A stretch of 64,000 nt of DNA from Ustulina deusta (Eukaryota > Ascomycota > Sordariomycetes > Xylariales > Xylariaceae). This document shows positions 42,208 to 53,378 of the stretch, piece by piece. Under the pieces are notes generated by a model. That model was not told the DNA's origin and did not search any database. It was given only the letters and a program-made list of their open reading frames with translations. Made by a program: the position numbers and the translations under genes. How positions within the stretch are numbered: the stretch's first letter is position 1; each line of letters begins with the position of its first letter. Location of the stretch: positions 248,001 to 312,000 of the forward strand of contig JAJNNX010000024.1 in assembly GCA_023159155.1 (NCBI GenBank), read 5' to 3'.

Positions 42208-44218
42208 TCACATAAACCTGACCTCATCAAGCTCGGTGGAAAAATGAATCGGAGTAAGAATGCCAACACCAACTCTTTCGTAGAGACCTGGGGACTGGCT
42301 GACAGGTGATGGTCGTATCAGAAGGATGTAATGAGGCACATTCTCAACTTCGCTTCCTACTTTTTCCTTTCCAACTGTGATACACCTCCACCTCCCTCCC
42401 TCAAAGTCAGACCAGATATCCATATCGAGCGTGACCCTCTCGAGCAGATCTGGACCCTCAATAGTGATTTTTCTCGCTCTAGCGGTAAGAATTTCTCGGC
42501 AAACACCGTCCTGGGATTCAGCTCCGACAGGTTTACGAAGGTCCCCTGTCCACTCAACCTTGCCGAATGGGATATCAGGGTATCCAATTTCCCCTGAATA
42601 TGCCATCCAAGACCAAGATGGCATGAGCTGGTCTCTCGCGTAATCAATCCGCGACAGAGTCCCCGGGGTGCGTGCCCCCCAGAGCATCGATCTTTCAAAG
42701 AATTTCCAGAAGATGCCATAGTCGACCCTCATCCGAAAGGTGCGGGATAGCCGCTTCAGTAGGCCGGAGATGGCCACCGAACGATCGCTCTGTTTTGTGA
42801 ACTTTAACGCGCAGTACAGAGTATACAAATGCTGGATAAGACGAATCCGCTCGTTTTTAAAATAATCCAGCCCTAGGCGTGGGAAGTCGGGATCGCCTAG
42901 GAATTGGGACTGTGGACTGTGATTAAGTAGAAATGTAATTTAGTAACAATACTTGAAAGTTGGCGCCTTGATTTGACGATGTTTGTACTTACTTGTGCAG
43001 TTGTGCGAGGGTTTCGCAATGGACGCCCTCGCCACACTCCCAGTATATTTGAGTTGACGTAAAATGAATGATGCGACGGGACAAAGCTCTTTCTTGCAAA
43101 ACCCAGCCTCGCGTGTTTAAGATGCCCTCCTCGACATCTCCTACGAAGTTATCGATAGCCTCAGCCAAACAAAAGGATCCATCTGGCGTAGCAACCGTAG
43201 CATAAACTCTACTGGGTCGGTTTACAAGAAACCCATCAAGGGATGATGTAGCAGAGCTTGCTGCAATAGTAACATAAGCGCAGCTATAAATATCCTCCAT
43301 TTTCTTGGCTTCTATGTTCCAGTCGTTTTCATCATCCTGTACAATGCATAGGGAGTCGATCCAAAGATAGCGAATCCCTAGGGCTCTGGTGGTCCTAACC
43401 GCATCTTGGAATGTCCTGGGAAGCTGGTTGAAGCTGATTTCATACATTAATCGGTCGATATTACCTTTCCTGGCGATAAAGTTTAGGTTTTGATGGATTT
43501 TCCCCCAGCAATGGCTCAGGGCAATATATTTCTCCTTCATAGTGTTAGAAGGTGCAATCAATCGTAAGCACGTGTTATTCCCTGAGCCAACGTCTACCAC
43601 CCTCGTAGGCATCTTTAGAGGCGTCGCTGCATCCGTTTGGATGCGGGTGCATTCATGAGTTTCATCGCAAAGACGAACCCACTCTTTCAGTAATTGAAAT
43701 TGTTGCGAACTAGCAACCTCAGGTAGCTCAGGGAGTCCAATCTGGGCATATGATGGAATAGCAGTGTTATGTTCTATAAAGCAAATTGCGTCAACGCTTG
43801 TACGAAACGATGGGAACAAGAGAAGGTAAGATACGAACCTAGGTTGGAGTATATAGAAACGAGAGGCGGACTCTTGCCTGAGACATAAAGTACAGAACCT
43901 TCTCGAAAGAGCTGTAGTGGCTTGGTACATACAATGTTCCTTTTTGAAAGACAGTAGTTCAATAGCTTGCAGCAATCACAAAAACCAGCGTTGTCCCTGA
44001 CTTCATCAGTGTTGCGATTAAGATCGATAATGTGTGATTTTAGGTCGAGGGTTTGGCAGAATAAGCAAAGAGTCGAAGAGGGCTTTTTCTCCAACAGAGG
44101 GGATGATCTTTGAAGTACTAAAAGAATGCGATGTGCCAGCTCATTATCCGTCACATTCTCCCATACATCACGAAGTTTGCTTGTCCTCTGTCATGTAATT
44201 AGCGATAGGGTTTTGCAT
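42208..44218 (-). CDS. HET-domain protein (heterokaryon incompatibility type)
   Basis: Exons 44218-44172, 44107-43839, 43773-42993 and 42916-42208 are in phase, 601 residues. The N-terminus has a cysteine set (CLFCQTL ... GFCDCCKLLNYC). The HET domain follows with its blocks intact: YIALSHCWG, LPRTFQDAVRTTRALGIRYL, WIDSLCIVQDDENDWNIEAK, then EDIYSCAYVTIAASSA, and the end block RGWVLQERALSRRIIHFTST with YWECGE. The C-terminal 235 residues (LMPSWSWMAYSGEI region) are usual for the family. HET domains trigger cell death on non-self recognition between fungal individuals or cell states. The gene follows a protein-kinase gene on the same strand, 198 bp apart. The proposed first exon is short and the weakest part. 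Confidence 0.85.
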
Positions 44219-44415
44219 TGGATGGGAAATATCCGGGTGTGTGGGACTGAACTTACGGGCTGTGGAGTTTCAGTAATAATCAGTCAGTCGTACTTTAGGG
44301 TTTTCTTACATTCTTGGTTTTCGGCCGTGGTCAGCATTTGTTAAAGCCAACCGAGTAAAATATCATGGCGAACTTACGTACTAATTGAGCTTTCACTGTC
44401 AATATCTTCTCCAAC

Positions 44416-45911
44416 CTAATCAACGCCATGGTGGGTGGTACATACATTCTCAGAAAGTGACATATTCGTGCTGGTAGCCGGCAGGGATGCAAGTTGACGC
44501 CTATTTCGAGCGAGTTCCCGTAGTGCAGGATCAAATAGATATGAAGAGTCAAGTGCACTATTGCTTTCAATCTTCTGGATTTCCTGCAATAATTCATTAG
44601 AATCTGCCCGTGAGTCCACGTCGACAATCAGGAGCCGCGTTCCAATCAAATCCAGGAGGTCCTTCCATGCACCTGGGTGTGCGAGATCAGCCGATAGCTT
44701 TTTCATCCAATTCGTAATGACAGGGCGCAGTGAGTCATCGGACCAGTAGCGATCATCGGAAACATTCTCCTTACTCTCAGTGAAGAAACTTTGGAGCACT
44801 TTGGGCCCGTACAATAGCCATATGAGGAATTCAAGAAAGGTACACCCAAATGACCATATGTCATACTTGCGAGAAAATTTGGTGGCTGTTGATTGTACCT
44901 CCGGTGGCTCGTATCTCCTGCTTCCATATTTCGTAGTCGTAGCTACGAATCGCTCGCGAGTATATGTGGCGTGGAATTTGGCAAGGCCAACGTCTGCGAT
45001 CACTAAGTTCCCCTCATCATTCGCTCCATTCTTGAGAATGACAATGTTGGCTGGTTTTATGTCCCCGTGACGAGTTCCTTTGCCGTGGAGCTTCTCAATT
45101 CCATCCACGAGGCCGCTAATTTGCTTTAGGGCCCAATAAAGTAGACTGTCATCAACGTCTATGCCGTCTTTCTCCCAGAATTGCTGGAGATTACCGCCAT
45201 CGGCCCATGGAAACACGAAACCCCTATCCTCCCCCCTTTCATACGCCGCCAAGGCGCTGATGAGATGAGGATGCTGCAACTTCCGCATAGTTTCTGGCGT
45301 TTTTTTTCCCTGTCATAAAACTTCCTAGCTGCACCATCATTACCCACGTTTAGCTTTAAGCTCTTTAGTGCGATTTTGAAGTCGCAGGAGCTGCAATGCG
45401 TTGAAGTGTCTGGGGCATCGTAATTATGATGCCCTGCGACGATGGAAACGCTGCAAACCAAGCCAAATGTCCCCTCGCTTCCACGGGCTTCTAGAACGAA
45501 GGGAAGTGACTGCTCGGCTCGGAAAGTGTAGGCGAATTGGTTCTTACAGAAAGATGGGACAAGGAATGTCCATTGCTGACTAATGAACTCCCTACGTCTT
45601 GCTTCCCTCAATTGATTGAAGCATTCCCAGTCGCCGTGCTTTCTTGGGTCGTTCAACGTACGAATGTGTGACCAGTCGGTATCTGTACCAAGAACAGGTA
45701 GATCGATATCAGTGAAGCCGTCCTTGTAAAAGCCTTCTATTCGTTTGGCTTTCTCAATGGTGACAAGGGTGAGAAAAGCCTTGCTTGCTTCTTCTTTCAC
45801 GTAGCGGACTAACTCGTTATATGGCTTTGGGGGGCAATCCCCGAAAATGCCTCGTAGTGTGGTTTGTACGTTCTCGCCGGAAAGGAGTTCGTCAGCCTTG
45901 CTTGACGGCAT
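44416..45911 (-). CDS. Protein kinase-domain protein with a one-base frameshift at an A8 run
   Basis: About 150 residues of unassigned N-terminal sequence from ATG 45911 (MPSSKADELLSGENVQTTLR) precede a Ser/Thr-kinase fold. The glycine loop is GSEGTFGLV, and the lysine is in KIALKSL. After the frameshift come MRKLQHPHLISALAAYERGE, the catalytic loop RHGDIKPANIVIL, ADVGLAKF (DVG for DFG), a PPE (for APE) and SRKYDIWSFGCTFLEF. The two frames meet at eight A's (plus-strand T 45300-45307). Nine A's would give one 498-residue protein. An upstream in-frame ATG at 45998 is possible. All catalytic residues are present, so the gene looks functional or very recently broken. The neighbour downstream on the same strand is a HET-domain gene. 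Confidence 0.8.
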
Positions 45912-46480
45912 GAAACGAGGGTTTTGGAAATGAGTCTGGTTCGATTCCGGCTGGAAAGTACGAAATACAGCCGTATGGCAAATTGGATTGGGACACATAG
46001 TGAACTGATGTCCTGTGATTTAATTTTGTTATGAGGCTCAAATGATTGACGTTCTTCGGATCTTTGTTTGTGGTGGCGTAAGACGGAAGTTCGATGACAT
46101 AGTGGGAGCAGGCGCGACAATAAATGCTCGAATTGTATGCACCTCAGTTGGCCTCGATGCCTCAACGAACGAGTTCTATACACGATAATCATGAATACGA
46201 ATCGTCCACGCCGGTTTCGGCGCTTTCCAGCAGGCTTCAAGGCCTCCTGCTAGGCAGTAATGTAGCTAACTTGGGTCGCGGGCCAGAGGCGGCCGGATGC
46301 CGAGGAGAGCGGCCTCAAGCGTAGGTAGCCATTTGTAATAATCCAATGGAAAAGTACTACGTTCCGGTTGCCTTGTAAACGTCTGAACAGCAACAATGTG
46401 CATCGTAGCTGGTAAAATGATTGGTATACAAATGTTACATTCAGCTTGACTATATTATAACAGAAGGTAGGAAGACCTTA
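45912..46480. other. Last normal-composition DNA before the A+T-rich block
   Basis: No gene recognised. Composition falls sharply between about 46330 and 46560, from balanced to almost pure A+T. Confidence 0.5.
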
Positions 46481-47294
46481 ATATATACATAAACAGTAAT
46501 AACTATGCCCTTTATGCCCTTGATCTTGTATAGTACATAAAATAACTTTTTAACATAGTTTATTTTTAATACTTCTGCTTAAAGAAATATTTTATATTTT
46601 TTAGTTAATTATAATAGTTTTAGTTAATAAAAAAGTTTTTAAACTTTTGTAGAATATTTACTTTTGCTATTTTAATACTTTTATTTGCTATATTTATTAT
46701 TATTAATATAAAGTAGCTATAGCTTTTATAAGTTTTTTAATAATACTTAATTATTTTTATAATTTTATTATATTTAATTAAGTGTTATATATATACTTGT
46801 TTAATATAAAGTATTTGTTTTTTTTTTTTTTAGAATAAGTTGGAATAACTTTATTAATATTTTATTATAAGCTTTTTAAACATTTTTATTTTATTTTTAG
46901 GTTTGTTTTTATATATTTTATATTATTTTATATTTTAGATATAATTTCTAAGTATTTTTTATAAGCCTAGTGCTTTTTTAAATTTTTTAAATATATTTTT
47001 AAAAAGCAGTTTAGTTAGTCCATTTATTATTATATTTTTTATATAAACCTATTTTAGCTATATTATTTTTTGTTTAATTTATTTATAAATAAAATATATT
47101 TAGATATTAATGTACTAATTTTTATTATGCTATATTAAATTTTTTATAAATATAATTAATTTTTAATTATTGCTATAGATTATTATTATATTTAGTTTTT
47201 TAGTTATTATTACTTTTTTATTATTATTTTTTAAATTTATATTTAGTTTGCTATATAAACAAATTAGCTATATAACTTTTTTAATTATATTAAT

Positions 47295-47400
47295 TGTTGG
47301 GACGAATTGCCGAGCGTCACCATTGCGCCAAAAGACCAAGGGACTGCAAGTGTTGCAGCCTCCGCGTGTATTAGCCTTATTATGCCATTACGGCATAACA
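47295..47400. repeat. 106-bp terminal direct repeat, left copy
   Basis: TGTTGGGACGAATTGCC at the start and TTACGGCATAACA at the end. Normal G+C, unlike the DNA on its left. Preceded by TTAAT. Confidence 0.85.
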
Positions 47401-47664
47401 AGTGCCCCCCTGGAATACAGGGTAAGCTAGTACGTCCCGTACGCTAATATGCCCTAGGGCGTGTTGCACCTTACCGAGAGCAAGCCCTCGTGCGGGCTCG
47501 AACCGCAGACTTACGCGACCTAGGTTGACCTTCTAATTGTGGCGTACGCGCAGCTATTTCAGCGTACCGATTGTAGCCCTTGCTAACTGTTGGCTCGGCT
47601 GCCCTTCGGCTAATAGGACGAGCGCAAGACCTTCGGTTCGATTAACACAGATGGTGGCACTACT
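47401..47664. other. Normal-composition island inside the degraded element
   Basis: These 264 bp directly inside the left terminal repeat keep balanced composition. They contain small hairpins (AGCCC-TCGTGC-GGGCT near 47482-47497) and, on the minus strand, a tRNA-like T-arm (TGCGG-TTCGAGC-CCGCA near 47491-47507), but no acceptor stem or anticodon arm that would make a tRNA. This would be the leader/primer-site region of an LTR element. No primer match could be assigned. Confidence 0.4.
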
Positions 47665-48960
47665 TGTTAGGACAATTTAGTTACTTATTAAAGATAACAA
47701 TTATTATATAAAATATAAATAAATAATCTTTTTCTTTCTAAATATAAAATTATAAGAATATTTACCTATTTATAGATATAATAAATATATTTATAGCTAT
47801 AGCTAATATATCTATAGTTATACTTATTAAATGCTTTTTTTTTTAAATAAAGCTATTTATCCCAAGTTATAAATATTTTTTATAATTTAATATTTTTAAT
47901 TTTTTTTATTATATAATACGTAGTACTTATTCTTTTTAATTTTTTTAGTTTTTATATTTTTTTATTATTTTTATAATTTTGTCTAACTTAATAAAGCTTT
48001 GTTTTATTTTATTAAAAATATTTTTATAGTTATTAAAAATACTTTTATAGTTATTAAGCATTTTTATTACTTGTTTAAAAGTATTTTTAGTATTTTTTTT
48101 ATATGTTTTAGTAATATATCTAGCTTTTTATAATTAAAGTTTAATAATATTAACTTTTTTAGTTATTTTATTATTATTAAGGTTAAGCTTATTAATTTAA
48201 GTAGCTAGTTTAGCAATAGTTTTATTTTATTGCTTAAATTTAACTTTATAGCTATTATGTTAAGCTTTTAAGTTATTAAGCTTGTTTTATATAGCGTTTA
48301 AATTAATTTTTTTGTAATATTTCTTTTTAAAATTATTAATATGTTTTTTTAAATAGGTATAAAGCTAAGTAGTAAATTTATTAAAATTATTTATAGCTTT
48401 TTTATAGTTAGATTTAACTTATATTAAATTTATTTAGTTAAGCTTTACTAGTTATTTTATAATTATTAAATTAAAGCTATTATTTAAAAATATAAACTTG
48501 AAAACTAAAATGCTAGCCCTATTAAAAAGTAAGGATTTTTATATTTCTTTTTAATTTTTAGTTTTTACAATATTTATATATTTAGTTTTAAAGCTTTATA
48601 TAAAACTATTAATTATAAAAAATCTTTTGTTATTTTTGCTAAATAATTTAATAAGTTTTTTAATAACTAAGTTATAAAAAAAGTTAGATTTATTTATTTT
48701 ATTATTAAAGCAAGCAATAGTTTTATTAAAGTTATTTATTTTGCTATATAGTTTTTTAAATATTGCTAGGCTGCTATTAGACCTATTATAAATGCCCTAT
48801 TAGTTATTATTTTTAGCTTTTTTTTTACTATAAATATTATTTTTTAAATTATTACTATTATATAATACTTATTTTTTGTAGCTATATAATACTATATAAA
48901 ACTTGTTTTTATTAAAATTAAACAAATAGTTAGAAATATTATTATTACTATTTTTAGACG
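47665..48960. repeat. 1.3-kb repeat, inner copy
   Basis: Begins TGTTAGGACAATTTAGTTAC and is colinear with 57988-59280 for about 1.3 kb (for example ATAAATAAATAATCTTTTTC near both starts and CTTTTTATAATTA/CTTTTTGTAGTTA further on). The differences are mostly C/T and G/A, as RIP would leave. Confidence 0.75.
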
Positions 48961-49308
48961 ATCTAATAGTAATAATTAGCTATTTTTTGTTTTTAATACT
49001 TAATCTATTACTTTTAGTATTTTTATTATTTTTTTTATTCTAATAGATTTTTTTCAGTATAATATTTTTTTTAAGGGCTATTTTTAATAAAAGTAATATT
49101 ATATTTAGTAGTTTTTTTAGCTATAATAATTTCTTTTTTTTTATAGCCCAATTTAAAAACTTTAAATTTTTTTTTTAGTTGTTTATACTAAGTTAAAAAG
49201 TTTAGCAGTTTTTTTAATATTTTTATTATTTTTGCTATTATTTTAACTAAAACTTATAACTATATATTTATTTTTAATATTATTATATATTATAGTAAAT
49301 ATAACTTA

Positions 49309-49339
<31 letters not shown>

Positions 49340-52300
49340 AAGTTTATATTAGCGCTTTAAATAATAAAAATATTAAGTTTTTAGTTAATAAAAATATTAA
49401 ATTTTTAATTAGTAAAAATATTATATTTATTAGTAGTTATAATATTTATATTATTTTACTAAGCATAATAATTTTTTTATTATAGCTATTAAATAAAAAA
49501 GTAATATTATTGTTATATTAAAGCTAATTTTAAGCTAATAGCTAATTTATTAAGTTTAATATAGTTGCTGTAATAGTTAGTACTTTTGTAGATCTAATAC
49601 TAAGTATAATAAAATAGATTTTTTTTTAAATTTTATAAAAAAAAAAAAGCAGTAAAAAAAATAAAGAAATAAAGCCTATTTATATAAATAAACTAATATA
49701 TAACTTTATACTTTGTTCTTTTTATTATAACTATATTAGTTTATAGTAAATATATTTAATAATAAATATATTTTATTATTTAAAAAGGCGCCCTTAAATA
49801 TATAAAAAAAGTACTACTATTTATTTTATAATAAGTAGCTATAATAGTATAATTTTTTTTTTTAGTTATTTATATATTATTTTTATAATAGTTCTTTTAT
49901 TATTATTATAGTAGTTAAACTTAGTAATATATTTTTTATTTATAACTATATATTTATTATTTTTAATATAGTTTTTTAAGAAATAAAATAATTATAATAA
50001 ATATAATATATTTTTTATTAATATATACGGTTAGCTTATAATTTTTAAAAAATAAAAGTTTTTTAAAATAAATATAATATATTTATTGTTTTATTTTTTA
50101 GCTTAATTATTTTAATAAGTAATTTTTTTTATATAAATAATATTATACTTCTTATATTTTTTTATTTAATTAATAATATTATTAGTTTTATATTTATTAA
50201 TTAAATTAAGTACTAATAGTTTTAGTTCTTTTTTATTAAAGTTTTAGTTATATTTATTATTTTATTTTTTTTATTTAATAATATATTTAACTAAAAATTT
50301 GCTATTTAAAAATCAGATTTTTTTTTAAATAATTCTTTTAATTTTTTAGTAATTTTTAGTTCTTTTAATAATAACTAAGCCTAATAAAAGAACTTTTTTA
50401 TTAAAAAAGTCTTTTTTTTATTTAAGTTTATAAAGCTATATAATTAAAACTATAAAATAAATGTATTAACTATTAAAAAAATTAAGTTTATATACTAATA
50501 GCTCTATTTTTTTAATAATCTTAAAAAGTCCTATTTTTATTAGTAATTATTTTTGTTTAAGTTTATTAAATAAATAATAACTTTTATATAGTTTAAAATA
50601 AACTATATTGCTTTTATTAAAAGTTATTAAAGTATATTTATTATTATATTTTTTTTTAGTAATTATATTAGCTATATTAACTAAATGTTTAGCTTTTTAA
50701 GCATGTTTTATTTTTAATATTTTTATTACTTTATTATTAGCTTTAGTGCCTTTTTTTTAATTTAAAATATTTATAATAGATCGTAGCTAAAATTTTAGCA
50801 CTAGTTAGTTTAATAACCTTCTAACTATTACTAATAATATATTATTTAAATAATATTATAATACTAGTAATAATTTAGTTTAAAAAATATTTACATTAGT
50901 AATTATATACAACCTAATAGCTATTTTAATAACTTAGTTCTTTTTTTTTAAAAGTTTATTTGTTTAAAAATAATAAGCTATTAAAAAAAAAAGTTTAATA
51001 TTTAATATATTATAAATTTTTTTTTAAACTTTGCTAATAAACTTTAAGTTTTTATTACTAATAATAACTATTAATAATTTTTAATTATATAAGTATAATA
51101 TTTATAATAATATTTTTATTTAGTTTTTTGCTATATATTTTTTATATTTTAGAAAGAATTTTTAAATTTTATTAGTAGTATATTTATAATAAAATCTATA
51201 GCAATAATATAATAAAAAATAGCCAATATTTTGATTAATATTAATTTTTTTAGTAATAATTGCTTATTAATTTAGTTTTTTTTATATATTATATAATAAA
51301 TTATAAACTAGTATATATTTTAATATTTATTAAAAAAAATATATTTTATATTAAAGTAGTAATATTTATTATATATAAGTTTAAAAATATTTTTAATATA
51401 GTTTTTTGTTATAGCTAATATAAAAAAAAAAAATATTATTAAGCAAAAAAAAAGCTATTATACTTTTTTAATATTTAGTTAGTTTAGTAGTAGGGCTATT
51501 TAGCTTTTTATTCTTTTTTGCTTTTTTTTTTTTTTCTTTTTTTTAAAATAAGATATTTTTTATTTAGCTATATTTAATATTACTATTATACCTTTAGGTT
51601 ATTTTTTTTTTAAACTTATTATTAATTACCGGGGTTAATATAAAAAAGTCTATTATAATTTTGTTTTTTTTAGCAAAGTATGCCTAATAAACATTATCTT
51701 TCCAAATATTATCTAATATATTTGATTTATTTTTTTTTTGTTTTTTTTTGTTTTTTTAGCTTTTGTAATAATTTAAAAAATATATTTAGTATTATATTTA
51801 ATATTTTTAATATATAGTAAATTTTAAACTAAAATTAAAAAAATAATTAGTTATATTAATAAATTTTAAATTAACTTTATTTAAATTTATAGTATATAAT
51901 AAAATATATATTACTATTTTTTTAGTTAATATATAGTTTATTAATATATTTACTAGTTATATATTTAATTAGATTATTTTTTATAGCTTTTTATATATTT
52001 AAATTATTACTATTATTTTTTTATTTATTAATCTATATTTCTTTTTAATATTATTAGTAAATTTAAATAAAAATATAATTAATTTAATTTTTATTACTAA
52101 AATATTTTGGCCTAGTATTAATATACTATTTTATTTATTTTTTAGTTAAAAAACTATTAATTTGTAAGTTTTTTTGCAAGTATTTATTTTAAAAAAAAAA
52201 GTTTATCTAGTTTATAGTAATAAATAATATATTATATATATAAATATTCTTATAATGTTTTCTAGCTTTTTATTTCTTTTTTTGTTAGTTTAAAGGTAAC

Positions 52301-53103
52301 TTTACAAATAAAGCTCTGTTTTGCTAGTTTGAACTTTCTAATAAGTAAGTTTTTTTTTTTTTTTGTTTAAGCTATTAAATCGGGTTTTTTTTATTACAAT
52401 GCCTTAATTTTATAGTTAAACCAAGCTATTCTGTAGCATAGCTAGCTAGTTATTTTAATATATATTTCTAAAGCTTTAAAAATATATAATATTTTTAGTT
52501 TTTTAAATATTTTAATTTTATTATTTATTTTAGTAATATTTTTACTATTAATATTATATCTTAATAATTATATTAATAAAAAAGCAATAAAAAATTTTAA
52601 AGTACTAATAAAAACTTTTATTTTATTAAAAATACTTATTATTATTTTTATATAGTTTATATAAATATTAAAATTATTATTAAAAAAAATTATATTATTA
52701 ATATAAACTTATATAAAAATATAATATATAAAAAATAAATAGTTTATAAACTTTTATATAAATATTAATAAATTTTTAAATCTTATTAATACTACGTTTG
52801 ATTTTTTAAAGCTTTAAAAGCTAACAATAACTATTCTATTATAATATTTAAAATATATTAATAGTTAAAAAAAAAAGCTTAATATATTAAATAATATAAA
52901 CTAAAGTTTACTAACTATATTTTTAATTATATTATTTTAGCTAAATAGCAAATATATATCCAATATTATAATCTTGTTTAATAGTTATAGATTTACTACT
53001 AATTAACTTTTTTTAGTATTATTAACTATTTTTTAAATAATAAAAATAAAGCAAGCAACTAAAGTAAGTTTATCTATAAATATAAGTTTTTTTTAAATAT
53101 ATA

Positions 53104-53378
53104 TTAAAGAAAGACAGGGCAACTCAACACTAAAAACAACTAAAAACAACAAAAAACAAACTAGAGCGCCTGCTACTAGAAAACTTGTATGAATTACTAT
53201 GTGTCTAAAGTAAGTGTTGCTCTAAGAAGTTCGAAGGCTTTTATAGCTATTCGAACCCCTGAATATAGCCGAAGATCAGCCGGTTCGGGCCGCGGGCGGC
53301 CCGAATACGGCTAACAATTGACGTACAGCCACATTCGCAGCTGCCAGCGGGCCGCTAGCACCAGCCCTGCTGCAATAT
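53104..53378. other. Second normal-composition island with GC hairpins
   Basis: About 275 bp of balanced sequence in the middle of the degraded element. It holds an inverted repeat GTTCGAA...TTCGAAC (about 53230-53256) and a perfect GC hairpin TTCGGGCCGC-GG-GCGGCCCGAA (about 53284-53305). It may be a separate short insertion that escaped or post-dates RIP. No coding sense seen. Confidence 0.45.

Noticed and set aside
45945..45958. Perfect Pol III B-box-like GGTTCGATTCC on the plus strand
   Set aside because: It lies in the N-terminal flank of the kinase reading frame, and no A box, acceptor stem or anticodon arm can be built around it.
47491..47560. Possible minus-strand tRNA with a good T-arm (TGCGG/CCGCA)
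   Set aside because: The acceptor stem does not pair and no anticodon stem of 5+7+5 fits. At most a tRNA-derived fragment.
49317..49342. Regularly spaced TTA repeats, considered as a CRISPR-like array
   Set aside because: Simple microsatellite in a eukaryotic genome; no spacers or cas genes.
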